Source: Mycobacterium sp. MBM
GTDB taxonomy: Bacteria; Actinomycetota; Actinomycetes; Mycobacteriales; Mycobacteriaceae
NCBI GenBank assembly: GCA_021648845.1
Contig: JAKJHY010000012.1
Span: forward strand, 1-64,000
Direction: 5' to 3'
DNA length: 64,000 nucleotides
The number at the start of each line of letters is the position of its first letter. Positions within the stretch are counted from its first letter, which is position 1. Of this stretch, positions 42,779-51,088 are shown piece after piece. The position numbers and the translations under genes are program-made. The notes beneath the pieces were generated by a model. The model saw nothing but the letters and a program-made list of their open reading frames with translations, ran no database searches and had not been told where the DNA came from.

Positions 42779-44290
42779 CTACCGGGCAGCCAGCGTGAAA
42801 CCCTCCCAGGCCCGCCTGCGGTCGGCGTCGGGGTCGTAGTGCAGCCGGGTCTGGCGGTCGAACACCAGTACCGCGCGCATGCTCTGCTCATAGCGCGGCC
42901 AGCCCTCGCCGGGGCGGCCGGTGCGACTGAACTCGCCCCACCGGCTCTGCACCTCCCGGCTGACCCGTTTGGCCGTACCGCCGTCACCGCCGGCGGTGAG
43001 CAGTGCGCCGAGCCGGGTGCGGTAGATGCCGAACACCGCGAGCAGTTCGGTGGCGTGCGTGGCACCCAAGCCCGACCAGTTCAGCACCCGCGGGGCGTAG
43101 TCGTAACGGTAGAAGTGGGTCGGGGCGTGCGCGCTGTGCGCCTCGGCGATGTCCCATGCCGCCGTACCGAATGCGAAGTCCCCGCCCAGCCGAATGCAGG
43201 CCCGTTTGCTGGGGTAGTCCGGATAGGCCGCGACGATCCGATCACGGGTCGCGGTGTCGGCGTCGGCCAGCAGCATCTCGATGGTCTGCTCGGTCATCGG
43301 CAGCAGTTGCATGAACCGGGTGAACAGTTTGCCCTCATCGGCGTTGGTGCCCACGATCATCGGCAGCCGGTGCGCCGTGCCGGTCCGCATGGCATGCAGC
43401 GGGTCGTCGGGCAGCAGTTCGGTGCCGCTGGTCGGACCGGCGGGGAACGCGCCCGGCATATCCCGTCCGCCACGGGCGATGAGTTTGTCCAGCGCGGTGA
43501 CCAATTCGGCGGGGCGGGCCGACATCACGGCCGCCGCCCCGTCGCGGACGGAGGCGCCGAGCAGGCCGGCGAACTGCTCGGCGAAAATCGGTGCAGCCTC
43601 GGCGGTGCGCACCATACCGGAGGCTGGACTCTGTGAGATCGCCTGCGCGAAGAGCCCTTTGGCGTCGGGGACGGCCATCAGGGTGGCCACCGCGTGCGCT
43701 CCGGCGCTCTCGCCGAAGATCGTCACGTTCTCGGGATCGCCGCCGAAGACCGCGATGTTCTCCCGCACCCAGCGCAGCGCCAGCACCAGGTCGGCCAGGA
43801 ACAGGTTGCCGTCGATCGGATGCTCGGGGGTGGCCAGCGACGAGAGGTCCAGACAGCCCAACGCGCCCAGCCGATAATTCACCGAGACATAGACGAAACC
43901 ACGCCGGGCCAGCGCCACCCCGTCATACAACGGCGTCGCCGAACTGCCCATGATGTAGCCGCCGCCGTGGATGAAGAACATCACCGGCAGCGGTCCCTCG
44001 GTGTCGGGTTCCTCGGGCGCCACCACGTTGAGCGTCAGACAGTCCTCGCTCATCGGCTGGTATCGGCCGACACCGGTCAGCGTGTACATCTTCTGCTGCG
44101 GCGCGCAGTAGGTGTAGCCATGGCAGTACCGGACGCCTGGCCACGGGTCGGCGGGCACCGGCAAGCGGTAGCGCAGTGCGCCCACCGGTGGTTTGGCGTA
44201 CGGGATGGAGCGCCATCGATGCACCCCGTTGCGGGTGAAGCCCTCGATGGTCCCGCTGCTGATACGAACCCTGACGGTGTGTTCGTGCAT
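42779..44290 (-). CDS. lipT: Type-B carboxylesterase LipT
   Basis: A carboxylesterase of 503 residues of the type-B family. GRYQPMSEDCLTLNVVAPE near residue 77 is the family's second signature, and FFIHGGGYIMGS near 104 is the oxyanion region. The nucleophile elbow GDPENVTIFGESAGAHAV near 180 holds the Ser, the Glu/Asp acid follows near TNADEGKLF, and the His is in LGATHATELLAVFG near 400. There is no signal peptide. Position next to an LppI-like gene matches M. tuberculosis Rv2045c-Rv2046 (lipT-lppI), from memory. On the same strand the amine oxidase gene follows after 52 bases. Confidence 0.93.
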   Translation of the reverse strand: MHEHTVRVRISSGTIEGFTRNGVHRWRSIPYAKPPVGALRYRLPVPADPWPGVRYCHGYTYCAPQQKMYTLTGVGRYQPMSEDCLTLNVVAPEEPDTEGPLPVMFFIHGGGYIMGSSATPLYDGVALARRGFVYVSVNYRLGALGCLDLSSLATPEHPIDGNLFLADLVLALRWVRENIAVFGGDPENVTIFGESAGAHAVATLMAVPDAKGLFAQAISQSPASGMVRTAEAAPIFAEQFAGLLGASVRDGAAAVMSARPAELVTALDKLIARGGRDMPGAFPAGPTSGTELLPDDPLHAMRTGTAHRLPMIVGTNADEGKLFTRFMQLLPMTEQTIEMLLADADTATRDRIVAAYPDYPSKRACIRLGGDFAFGTAAWDIAEAHSAHAPTHFYRYDYAPRVLNWSGLGATHATELLAVFGIYRTRLGALLTAGGDGGTAKRVSREVQSRWGEFSRTGRPGEGWPRYEQSMRAVLVFDRQTRLHYDPDADRRRAWEGFTLAAR

Positions 44291-44355
44291 GACGCCGACG
44301 TTAGCGAAGATCTGCTCGTTCGCCGCGTCGTGGCGCACCCCGCTACCCTTGCTGA

Positions 44356-45057
44356 ATGCGGTTGGTGCTGATCATGGTGACGTCTGCCCTGGTGGCGGGA
44401 TGTTCCCAGACACTGGACTCGCAGAGTTCCACCGCCCGCACCCCGCTGACGGTGCCGTCCTCGAGCACCCCGAGCAGCGTTTCACCCACCCCCGGCACCG
44501 GCTCCTCGGACGCCGGGCCCACGAACCTGCCCCCCGGCGCCGCGATCGGCGAGGTGATCTCCCGGGTCGAGGCCGCCAGCCCGGCCGCGCCCGAGGATTT
44601 CGGGTCGATGTCCCGGGACGGGGCGACCACCACCCTCGACGGCGGCGTCGCCTTCAGCACCGACACCGTCAGCTGCGTCAGCACCCCGAAGTACCGGGAC
44701 GCGATGCTGTCATGCCTGGTGGATCTCACCGATCCCCCGCCGCGGCCGCCCGACGTGTTCACCGTATGGAAGGGCAACTGGGTCGATTTCGACGGGTCCA
44801 GCGTGGAAATCGGCTCGCAGCACGGAGATCCGGGACCCTTCGTCGACGGCGAGGGCCCCGCGCTGCCCGAAGGATCGTCCCTCGCGTTCGGCGACTTCCG
44901 CTGCCGCGCGGACACCGGCGCCGTGCTGTGCGTCAACTATGCCGAGCGTTCCGCGGTACGGCTGAGCGCCGCCGGCGTCGACGGATTCGGTTGTCTGACC
45001 GAAGCGCAGGCGCCGCCGGGCATCGGTGTGCGGCTGTCCTGCGAGAGCGGAAGGTGA
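44356..45057 (+). CDS. lppI: Lipoprotein LppI-like
   Basis: An exported lipoprotein of 233 residues. A signal peptide ends in lipobox LVAGC, with Cys near residue 16. A Ser/Thr/Pro-rich linker (about 20-65) leads into a domain with four cysteines, in DTVSCVS, LSCLVD, FRCRADT and VLCVNY, plus two near the C-terminus (FGCLTE, LSCESG), probably in disulfides. The fold is that of small mycobacterial LppI-type proteins; function is unknown. It is divergent from lipT with 65 bases between, as in M. tuberculosis Rv2045c/Rv2046 from memory. In M. tuberculosis a very large gene, pks12, lies beyond it; here it is absent. Confidence 0.8.
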   Translation: MRLVLIMVTSALVAGCSQTLDSQSSTARTPLTVPSSSTPSSVSPTPGTGSSDAGPTNLPPGAAIGEVISRVEAASPAAPEDFGSMSRDGATTTLDGGVAFSTDTVSCVSTPKYRDAMLSCLVDLTDPPPRPPDVFTVWKGNWVDFDGSSVEIGSQHGDPGPFVDGEGPALPEGSSLAFGDFRCRADTGAVLCVNYAERSAVRLSAAGVDGFGCLTEAQAPPGIGVRLSCESGR

Positions 45058-45061
45058 TCGG

Positions 45062-45421
45062 TCAGCGCCAACCGTCGGCGGCCTTCGCCGCCTGCAGCAG
45101 TGCCTCACACAGCTCACGCAGTTCCGCACCGACCACACCTTCGTCGGCGGCGGTAGCGACATCCTCGGCGGCACACCGGACCTGGTAGATACGGTCCGAC
45201 AGATCGGCGGCCTCGTCGGCGGTGAGCACCACCGCATCCGGGGCCACCGACGTGCCTTTGACCTGTGCACGCTGCTCGTAGGCGCGCTGGCGGCAGGATT
45301 GTCGGCAGTACTGGCGGCGCCTACCCATACCCGCATCGGGGACTTCTCGGCCGCACCAGCGGCACGGCTGGGGCCGGTGGCGTCTGCGCGCGGCGGACAG
45401 ACCAGGCGTTGCGGATGTCAC
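45062..45421 (-). CDS. Small zinc-ribbon protein, Rv2049c-like
   Basis: A small soluble protein of 119 residues. The N-terminal half has a four-cysteine cluster, CRWCGREVP followed by QYCRQSCRQRAYEQR, that could bind zinc and then nucleic acid, because it is also very Arg-rich. The C-terminal half is an acidic helix ending in ALLQAAKAADGWR. The GTG at 45421 is preferred, as the frame further upstream shows no family pattern. The gene lies between lppI and rbpA as in M. tuberculosis Rv2049c-Rv2050, from memory. It is divergent from rbpA. Confidence 0.75.
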   Translation of the reverse strand: MTSATPGLSAARRRHRPQPCRWCGREVPDAGMGRRRQYCRQSCRQRAYEQRAQVKGTSVAPDAVVLTADEAADLSDRIYQVRCAAEDVATAADEGVVGAELRELCEALLQAAKAADGWR

Positions 45422-45485
45422 GCGCCGACTGTAGACCGCGGGACCGGCGGCGCCCAGCATCTGCCGTATCCTGGTGGATTGAGTC

Positions 45486-45512
45486 GGGAACTTCGCGCGG
45501 GTCCGCCGCGTT
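45486..45512 (+). promoter_or_regulatory. Stress-sigma-like promoter upstream of rbpA
   Basis: GGGAAC at 45486-45491 and GTT at 45510-45512, separated by 18 bases, match the shared consensus of mycobacterial SigE/SigH promoters (GGAAC ... GTT). They lie 42 bases before the rbpA start. In Streptomyces, rbpA is controlled by the related SigR, from the literature. The match is by eye only and short. Confidence 0.55.
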
Positions 45513-45553
45513 GATCCTCCGGACGAATTGCGCGTGTTGAAGGAGAGTTGACG

Positions 45554-45889
45554 ATGGCTGATCGTGTTCTGAGGGGCAGCCGGCTCGGTGCCGTGAGCTA
45601 CGAGACCGACCGCAACCATGACCTGGCCCCCCGCCAGGTGGCGCGCTACCGCACCGATAACGGTGAAGAGTTCGAGGTACCGTTCGCCGACGACGCCGAG
45701 ATCCCCGGTACCTGGCCCTGCCGTAACGGTATGGAGGGCACCTTGATCGATGGCGACGTCCCCGAGCCCAAGAAGGTGAAGCCGCCGCGTACCCACTGGG
45801 ACATGCTGCTGGAGCGGCGTTCGGTGGAGGAGCTCGAGGAGCTGCTCAAGGAGCGCCTCGACATCATCAAGACCCGCCGCCGCGGCTGA
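45554..45889 (+). CDS. rbpA: RNA polymerase-binding protein RbpA
   Basis: An essential transcription factor of 111 residues that binds group-I/II sigma factors and the polymerase and helps form open promoter complexes. The match to mycobacterial RbpA is nearly complete: MADRVLRGSRLGAVSYETD at the N-terminus, the zinc-fold-like core with DNGEEFEVPFADDAEIPGTW, and the sigma-interacting C-terminal helix THWDMLLERRSVEELEELL. The ATG at 45554 has GGAGAG upstream; the frame opens at 45548. It lies between the divergent zinc-ribbon gene and the ppm1 gene, which converges on it. A strong hairpin follows its stop. Confidence 0.98.
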   Translation: MADRVLRGSRLGAVSYETDRNHDLAPRQVARYRTDNGEEFEVPFADDAEIPGTWPCRNGMEGTLIDGDVPEPKKVKPPRTHWDMLLERRSVEELEELLKERLDIIKTRRRG

Positions 45890-45907
45890 CAGCGGCCCAG
45901 GCGTAAC

Positions 45908-45971
45908 CCGCGAGCGTGCGTGATCGCGCGCCGACACACGGTATGTCGGCCGCAGACACGCACGCTCGCGG
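45908..45971. terminator. Long perfect hairpin downstream of rbpA
   Basis: Two perfect 15-base arms, CCGCGAGCGTGCGTG at 45908-45922 and its complement at 45957-45971, enclose a second stem CCGACA-N7-TGTCGG at 45931-45949. It lies between the convergent rbpA and ppm1 genes and would terminate both. Its length and compound shape also resemble a dispersed intergenic palindromic element; a genome search for copies would decide. Confidence 0.8.
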
Positions 45972-45996
45972 TGTTTCTAGAGCGGTGTTTCTAGAG
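45969..45996. repeat. 14-base tandem repeat at the ppm1 stop
   Basis: The 14-base unit CGGTGTTTCTAGAG occurs twice in tandem at 45969-45982 and 45983-45996, immediately after the rbpA-side hairpin. The second copy carries the stop codon of ppm1 (45991-45993, TAG on the minus strand). The first copy would hold the same stop in the same context. It looks like a recent slippage duplication. Confidence 0.85.
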
Positions 45997-46764
45997 TGAG
46001 GCGGGCCTGCTGCTGATGCCCCGGGCTCGGTCCAGCCGCCCCCGCATCCCCCACTCGGCGACCTTGAACATCGCCTCGCGGATGTTCGACCCGCTCATCT
46101 TGGACACACCCAGCTCACGTTCGGAGAACGTGATGGGTACCTCGACCACGGTGAAGCCCGCATTGATGGCCCGCCAGGTGAGGTCGATCTGGAAGCAGTA
46201 CCCCTTCGAGTCCACCGCGGACAGGTCGATCTTCTCCAGCACCTCGCGCCGATAGGCGCGGTAACCGGCCGTGATGTCCTTGATGCCGACACCCAGCAGC
46301 ACCCGCGAGTAGGTGTTGGCGGTGCGGGAGAGCGCAAGCCGGCGCCACGGCCAGTTCCGCACGGTGCCGCCCGGCACGTAGCGCGACCCGATCGCCAGAT
46401 CGGCGCCGCCGTCGACGGCGGCCAGCAGCCGGCCCAGCTCCTCGGGAGCGTGGCTGCCGTCGGCGTCCATCTCGACCAGCACGGTGTACTCCCGGCTCAG
46501 CCCCCACGCGAAACCGGCCAGATAGGCCGCGCCGAGGCCGTCCTTGCTGACCCGATGCATGACGTGGATGCGGTCAGGATCTGCGAGCGCGAGTTCGTCG
46601 GCGAGCCGGCCGGTGCCATCCGGGCTCCCGTCGTCGACGACGAGGATGTGCACATCCGGCTGCGCAGCATGGACGCGGCCCACGATCAACGGCAGGTTTT
46701 CCCGCTCGTTGTAGGTGGGGATGATCACCAGCGTGCGCCGGCTGGGCGACACCAGATCGCTCAT
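45991..46764 (-). CDS. ppm1: Polyprenol monophosphomannose synthase (Ppm1 catalytic domain)
   Basis: Transfers mannose from GDP-mannose to polyprenyl phosphate, supplying the donor for lipoarabinomannan and protein O-mannosylation. 257 residues. The GT-A fold is shown by [16 protein letters not shown] near residue 14, the metal-binding pair in [13 protein letters not shown] near 98, and the C-terminal [16 protein letters not shown] near 160. It is a separate gene overlapping lnt by four bases, as I recall for M. smegmatis; in M. tuberculosis both are fused in Rv2051c. It ends in the 14-base tandem repeat. Confidence 0.96.
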   Translation of the reverse strand: MSDLVSPSRRTLVIIPTYNERENLPLIVGRVHAAQPDVHILVVDDGSPDGTGRLADELALADPDRIHVMHRVSKDGLGAAYLAGFAWGLSREYTVLVEMDADGSHAPEELGRLLAAVDGGADLAIGSRYVPGGTVRNWPWRRLALSRTANTYSRVLLGVGIKDITAGYRAYRREVLEKIDLSAVDSKGYCFQIDLTWRAINAGFTVVEVPITFSERELGVSKMSGSNIREAMFKVAEWGMRGRLDRARGISSRPASL

Positions 46765-48530
46765 GCTGTTCTCTCGTCCTCACTGCCCTCATCGGGCGAA
46801 TCCGGTCCGGCGGGGCCAACCTGCGGGCCTACCCGGGTGCTCGTGGCGGCGACTCGCCGTCTGCGCACGAACTTCCCATTGTGCAGCATGGCGGCGATCA
46901 CAGCCGCAAGGCCGACGCCCACCAGCACCCACTGCACGACCGGGCCCCACTCGGTGGCGAAGGTGACGTTCGATTTCAACCGCACCGCCGTATCCAGGTA
47001 GGCGGGCTCGAAGAATTCGGTGCTGTCCAGCAGATGCCCGTCCGGGGCGACGACGGCGCTGATGCCGGTGGTACCGGCCACCACCACATACCGGTCGTGC
47101 TCGACGGCCCGTAACCGGGCGAACGCGAGCTGCTGGGCGCTCATGACGGCATCGAAGGTGGCGTTGTTGGCCGGGACCGCGAGCAGCTGCGCGCCGCTCA
47201 GCACGGAATCCCGCACCGCACGATCGAAGATCACCTCCCAGCAGGTGGCCACCCCGATCGGGATGCCCGCCGCTTGGACGACGCCGTCACCGTCACCGGG
47301 CAGGAAGTAGCCCGCCCGGTCGGCGTAGGACGAGAACTTCTTGAAGAAGCTGCGCCACGGCAGGTACTCGCCGAACGGCTGAATAATCCGCTTGTCGTGC
47401 CGGTCCTGCGGGCCCGATTCGGGATCCCACACCAGCACCGTGTTCGTCGCCACCGGCGACTCCCGGGTATAGCCGGGTGCCGCCAACACTGTGCCCACCA
47501 GGATCGGGGCCCGAACGGCGCGCGCGGCCTCGGAGATGCGGGCGGCGGCGTCGGTGTTGCGCAGCGGGTCGATATCAGAGGAGTTCTCCGGCCAGATCAC
47601 CACCATCGGCTGCGGGGCCCGGCCGGCCCGCACATCCTCGGCCAGCCGCAGGGTCTCGGTGACGTGGTTGTCCAGCACGGCGCGGCGCTGCGCGTTGAAA
47701 TCGAGGCCCAGCCGCGGCACGTTGCCCTGGACCGCGGCGATCGTCACCGACGGATGATCCCCGGCGCCCGCGCCGGCCTGCCGCACACCCGGCCACACCA
47801 GCGCGGCGGCCAGCAGCACCACACAGATCAGAACGCCCGGCAGCACCGCCTCGGGGCGGGCCGCATCCGACCCCTGCGCGTTCGGATGGCTGCGCCGCCA
47901 CCACAGCACCACCTCCAGGGTCAACGCGGTCAGGCTGAACCCGACCAGCGCCAGCGCCACCGACACCAGCGGGGCGCCACCGATCTGGGCCAGCGGCAGC
48001 AGTGGACCGTCGGCCTGCCCGTAGGCGACCACCCCCCACGGGAAACCCCCGAACGGAACGCTCGATTTCAGCCACTCGGCCACCGCCCACTCGGCGGCGA
48101 ACCAGACCGGCCAGCCCGGCAGCCCGCGCACCGTGACGGCCAGCAGACCGAAAAGTGCCGGGAACAGCGCCTGCAGCAGTGACAGCGCCAGCCAGGGACC
48201 GGTGCCGACGAACAGCCCCACCCAGGGAATCAACGGCAGGTAGAACGCCAGCCCGAACAACAGGCCGTAACCGAAGCCGCCGACGCGGGAGGTCTGTCGA
48301 CGGGTCAGCACCCAGCCCAGCAGCGCCAGCGACGGAACAGCCGTCCACCACCAGCCCACCGGCGCGAAACTGAGATACATCAACACCCCGGCCAGCACCG
48401 AGACCGTCATCCGGATCAACCGGACGCGCAGCACCCGCCGGCAGGCCGCGACGATCCGTCGACCACGCCCGGGGCCGGAGGTGTCCACGGCGGCGTCGTC
48501 AGCGGTATCGACGGCACCGGCCTCAGCCAT
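46761..48530 (-). CDS. lnt: Apolipoprotein N-acyltransferase Lnt (Ppm1 partner)
   Basis: Adds the third acyl chain to lipoproteins at the membrane; 589 residues. Six to eight hydrophobic segments occupy residues 30-260, followed by a nitrilase-like domain outside the membrane. The catalytic triad is visible: Glu315 in IWPENSS, Lys380 in [16 protein letters not shown], and Cys430 in [12 protein letters not shown] further membrane segment lies near 555. Its ATG overlaps the amidohydrolase gene by eight bases, and its stop overlaps ppm1 by four. In M. tuberculosis this domain is the N-terminal half of the fused Ppm1, where it also anchors the synthase domain. Confidence 0.96.
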   Translation of the reverse strand: MAEAGAVDTADDAAVDTSGPGRGRRIVAACRRVLRVRLIRMTVSVLAGVLMYLSFAPVGWWWTAVPSLALLGWVLTRRQTSRVGGFGYGLLFGLAFYLPLIPWVGLFVGTGPWLALSLLQALFPALFGLLAVTVRGLPGWPVWFAAEWAVAEWLKSSVPFGGFPWGVVAYGQADGPLLPLAQIGGAPLVSVALALVGFSLTALTLEVVLWWRRSHPNAQGSDAARPEAVLPGVLICVVLLAAALVWPGVRQAGAGAGDHPSVTIAAVQGNVPRLGLDFNAQRRAVLDNHVTETLRLAEDVRAGRAPQPMVVIWPENSSDIDPLRNTDAAARISEAARAVRAPILVGTVLAAPGYTRESPVATNTVLVWDPESGPQDRHDKRIIQPFGEYLPWRSFFKKFSSYADRAGYFLPGDGDGVVQAAGIPIGVATCWEVIFDRAVRDSVLSGAQLLAVPANNATFDAVMSAQQLAFARLRAVEHDRYVVVAGTTGISAVVAPDGHLLDSTEFFEPAYLDTAVRLKSNVTFATEWGPVVQWVLVGVGLAAVIAAMLHNGKFVRRRRVAATSTRVGPQVGPAGPDSPDEGSEDERTA

Positions 48531-50127
48531 GAATCACCGCGCCGCGGTGCACGGTGCGCAGGCAGCGCGGCAGGTCGGCGGCATCATCGAGCCGCGGCAA
48601 CGCCGGCACCCGAGACCGCGGATCGGTGGACCAGCGGGCAGCCGCCTCCGACGCCGGGGTGCTGACCGCGAGGTCACCGGCATCCCAGACGGCATAGCTG
48701 GCGGGGGCCCCGGGCACCAACGTGCCGGTGATACCGTCGCGGACCCCGCCCGCGCGCCAGGCGCCACGGGTGGCGGCGGAGAAGGCCGCCCGCGCCGAAA
48801 CCCCGCTGCCGGGCGTGCGGTGGTGTACCGCCGCCCGCACCGTCGCCCACGGATTCAGCCCGGTGACCGGGCTGTCGGAACCGAAGGCGAGGGGCACGCC
48901 TTGGGATGCTAACAGCGCAAACGGGTTGAGCGTTGCCGCTCGGGCCGCCCCGAGACGCTGGGCGTACATACCGTCCGGGCCACCCCAATAGGCGTCGAAA
49001 TTGGGCTGCACGCTGCCGATCACCCCCCACCGGCCGAGGTCGGTGGCCTGTTCGGCGGTCACCATCTCCAGGTGCTCCAACCGGTGCCCGCACCGCGCCA
49101 CGGCGGGACCGCCGAACCGCTCGACGGTGTCGCGCAGCCCGTCGATGACGGCGCTGACAGCGGCGTCGCCGATCACGTGGAACCCGGCGGTGATCCCGGC
49201 CTCGGTACAGGCGTGCAGATGGGCGGTGATCGCAGCGCCGTCCAGGTAGGTGTTACCGCAGGTGTGGGCGGCGTCGGCGTAGGGCTCGTGCAGCCAGGCC
49301 GTGCGCGAGCCCAGCGCACCGTCGACGAACAGATCCCCCGCCAGGCCGGCGGCCCCGGTCTGTCCCATCAGGTTGCGAGCCTGCTTCGCGGTCTGCACGG
49401 CCTCACCCCAGTAGCCGGTGACCTGCACGCCGTGCTGCAGCGCGTGCACGGCGTGCCAGTCGTCCAGACCACCGATATCGGGGCCACCGCATTCGTGCAC
49501 CGCCACGATGCCCTGCCCGGCGGCGGCGTCCAGCGCGGCCTGTTGGGCCGCGCGTCGCTGCTCCGGCGCCAGCAACTCCCGCGCCGCGGCGCGAACCAGG
49601 TGGTGCGCGTCGGCGGTCACCGGCCGCTGCGGGTCGAACCCGGCGGCCTCGGCGATCCCGGGTGCGCTCGCGCGCAGCGCGCTCGACGCGGCCGCCGAGT
49701 GCACATCGATCCGGCTCAGGTAGGCGGCCCGGCCACCGAGCACCGCGTCGAGGTCTGCGGTGCTCGGCGGGGTGCGATCGGGCCAGGACGATTCGTCCCA
49801 GCCCGACCCCCACACGATGCCGGTCCGATGGCGGCGGGCATGCTCGCCCACCAGCGTCAAGCAGTGCTCGCGGGAGGTGGCGCCGCGCAGGTCCAAGCCG
49901 GTCAGACTGAGGCCGGTGGCGGTGAGATGCACGTGGCTGTCCACGAAGGCCGGTGCGACGAACGCGCCGGCCAGATCCACGATGTCGGCGTCGGGGAACT
50001 CGGCGCGGGCGGTGTCATCGGCACCCAGCCACAGCACCTCGCCGTCCGGACCGTCGCTGAACGCGATGGCGGTGGCGTCCGGGTTGGCCGGGCTGTGTAC
50101 CCGTCCGTTGATCAGCAGAGTCGTCAC
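48523..50127 (-). CDS. Amidohydrolase of the YtcJ-like family (Rv2052c-like)
   Basis: A metal-dependent amidohydrolase of 534 residues. The metal-binding HxH is in [13 protein letters not shown] near residue 64, with the usual strand before it. Further ligands are likely in AVHECGG near 208 and FHVIGDAA near 315. The Asp near the C-terminal barrel end is in [15 protein letters not shown] near 412. This matches the YtcJ-type family, whose substrates are mostly unknown N-substituted compounds. Its stop overlaps lnt by eight bases. The fxsA gene lies 12 bases upstream on the same strand; all four genes fxsA, this one, lnt and ppm1 may be one transcript. Confidence 0.93.
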   Translation of the reverse strand: MTTLLINGRVHSPANPDATAIAFSDGPDGEVLWLGADDTARAEFPDADIVDLAGAFVAPAFVDSHVHLTATGLSLTGLDLRGATSREHCLTLVGEHARRHRTGIVWGSGWDESSWPDRTPPSTADLDAVLGGRAAYLSRIDVHSAAASSALRASAPGIAEAAGFDPQRPVTADAHHLVRAAARELLAPEQRRAAQQAALDAAAGQGIVAVHECGGPDIGGLDDWHAVHALQHGVQVTGYWGEAVQTAKQARNLMGQTGAAGLAGDLFVDGALGSRTAWLHEPYADAAHTCGNTYLDGAAITAHLHACTEAGITAGFHVIGDAAVSAVIDGLRDTVERFGGPAVARCGHRLEHLEMVTAEQATDLGRWGVIGSVQPNFDAYWGGPDGMYAQRLGAARAATLNPFALLASQGVPLAFGSDSPVTGLNPWATVRAAVHHRTPGSGVSARAAFSAATRGAWRAGGVRDGITGTLVPGAPASYAVWDAGDLAVSTPASEAAARWSTDPRSRVPALPRLDDAADLPRCLRTVHRGAVIHG

Positions 50128-50139
50128 AGAGGTGACAGG

Positions 50140-50640
50140 TTAATCGCCGGTGTTGTGGCGCCGCTCCAGCGAGGTCGGTTCGGTGTCGACGACGTCGATG
50201 ACCTCGCCGTCGACATAATCGGTGCGGGTCGCCTGCCGATACCCGGCACGGCCGGCCGTATAGGTCATCACCAGCGGTGTGCTGCCGGCCAGGCTCCTCC
50301 CGATCACCGCGCCCGCGACGGGGCGCGCGATGCGGCGGGTCGGCGGGATCAGCAGCAGCGCACCCAGCACCGAACTGGCCAAACCGGGGACCATCACCAG
50401 GACCGCCCCGAGCGCCACCAGAGCGCTGTCGGTGGCCAGCTCGCCACCCGCGGAGCGCGAGTTCAGGGCTTCCTGCAGGCGGCGGATGTGCCGTGCGATC
50501 TGGGAGCCGGCCACCGCCAGCCCGACCACGAACGTGGCCAGCACCGCCAGCACCGTCCAGCCGAACCCGATGGTCGAAACCAGGGCCACCAGCACCGCCA
50601 CCTCGACGAGCAGGTACACCAGGAACAACCGTTTTGCCAT
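50140..50640 (-). CDS. fxsA: FxsA family membrane protein
   Basis: A cytoplasmic membrane protein of 166 residues. It has three hydrophobic segments and the FxsA core: FLVYLLVEVAVLVALVSTIGFGWTVLAV near residue 5 and ALVALGAVLVMVPGLASSVLGALLLIPPTRR near 72. In E. coli the family influences phage F exclusion; the mycobacterial role is unknown. The C-terminal tail is hydrophilic and acidic. It corresponds to M. tuberculosis Rv2053c in neighbourhood (from memory). The PPOX gene upstream is on the same strand, 48 bases away. Confidence 0.93.
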   Translation of the reverse strand: MAKRLFLVYLLVEVAVLVALVSTIGFGWTVLAVLATFVVGLAVAGSQIARHIRRLQEALNSRSAGGELATDSALVALGAVLVMVPGLASSVLGALLLIPPTRRIARPVAGAVIGRSLAGSTPLVMTYTAGRAGYRQATRTDYVDGEVIDVVDTEPTSLERRHNTGD

Positions 50641-50688
50641 GACGGGACAACGAGCGAGCCGCCCGAAGGGTTCCGCGCCGCGCCCCGA

Positions 50689-51081
50689 CTACGGCCCTGG
50701 CAGCGGTGCGACCTCGATCGCGGCGTGCACCTTGTCCACGCCACCACGGATCAGGGCCTGCGGGATCCACCACCACGCGTGCCACCAGTAGCGTCTGGTC
50801 ACCATGTCGAACACCCGCCGGGTCTCCGACTTCGGCAGGTTGCGCGCGACGGCCTCGACGGGTTCGCCCTTCACCTTGCCCAGCACGCCGCACTTCTGGA
50901 TGGTGACCCGAGGGGTGTTGTTGATCCGTTTGGTCTTCCAGGAACCGTCGTCGGTGCTGATCAAGAGCTTGCCCTCGTGCGGAACGCCCCACACCGGGGT
51001 CGGTTTGGGGCGCCCGTCCTTGGTGAAGGTGGTCAGCAGCACATACTTCTCGCGATAGACGTCATCGAAACTCGCAGCCAT
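50689..51081 (-). CDS. PPOX-class (F420/FMN) split-barrel protein, paralogue A
   Basis: A 130-residue protein of the pyridoxamine-phosphate-oxidase-like split-barrel family common in mycobacteria, which bind F420 or FMN. The family stretch is YVLLTTFTKDGRPKPTPVWGVPHEGKLLISTDDGSWKTKRINNTPRVTI near residues 11-60. The C-terminus has a hydrophobic WWHAWWWIPQALI stretch near 100 that may form a lid or membrane contact. The ATG at 51081 is preferred; the longer frame runs into purU. It is clearly related to paralogue B at 51988-52371, and the pair flank purU. Confidence 0.85.
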   Translation of the reverse strand: MAASFDDVYREKYVLLTTFTKDGRPKPTPVWGVPHEGKLLISTDDGSWKTKRINNTPRVTIQKCGVLGKVKGEPVEAVARNLPKSETRRVFDMVTRRYWWHAWWWIPQALIRGGVDKVHAAIEVAPLPGP

Positions 51082-51088
51082 GCCCCCA

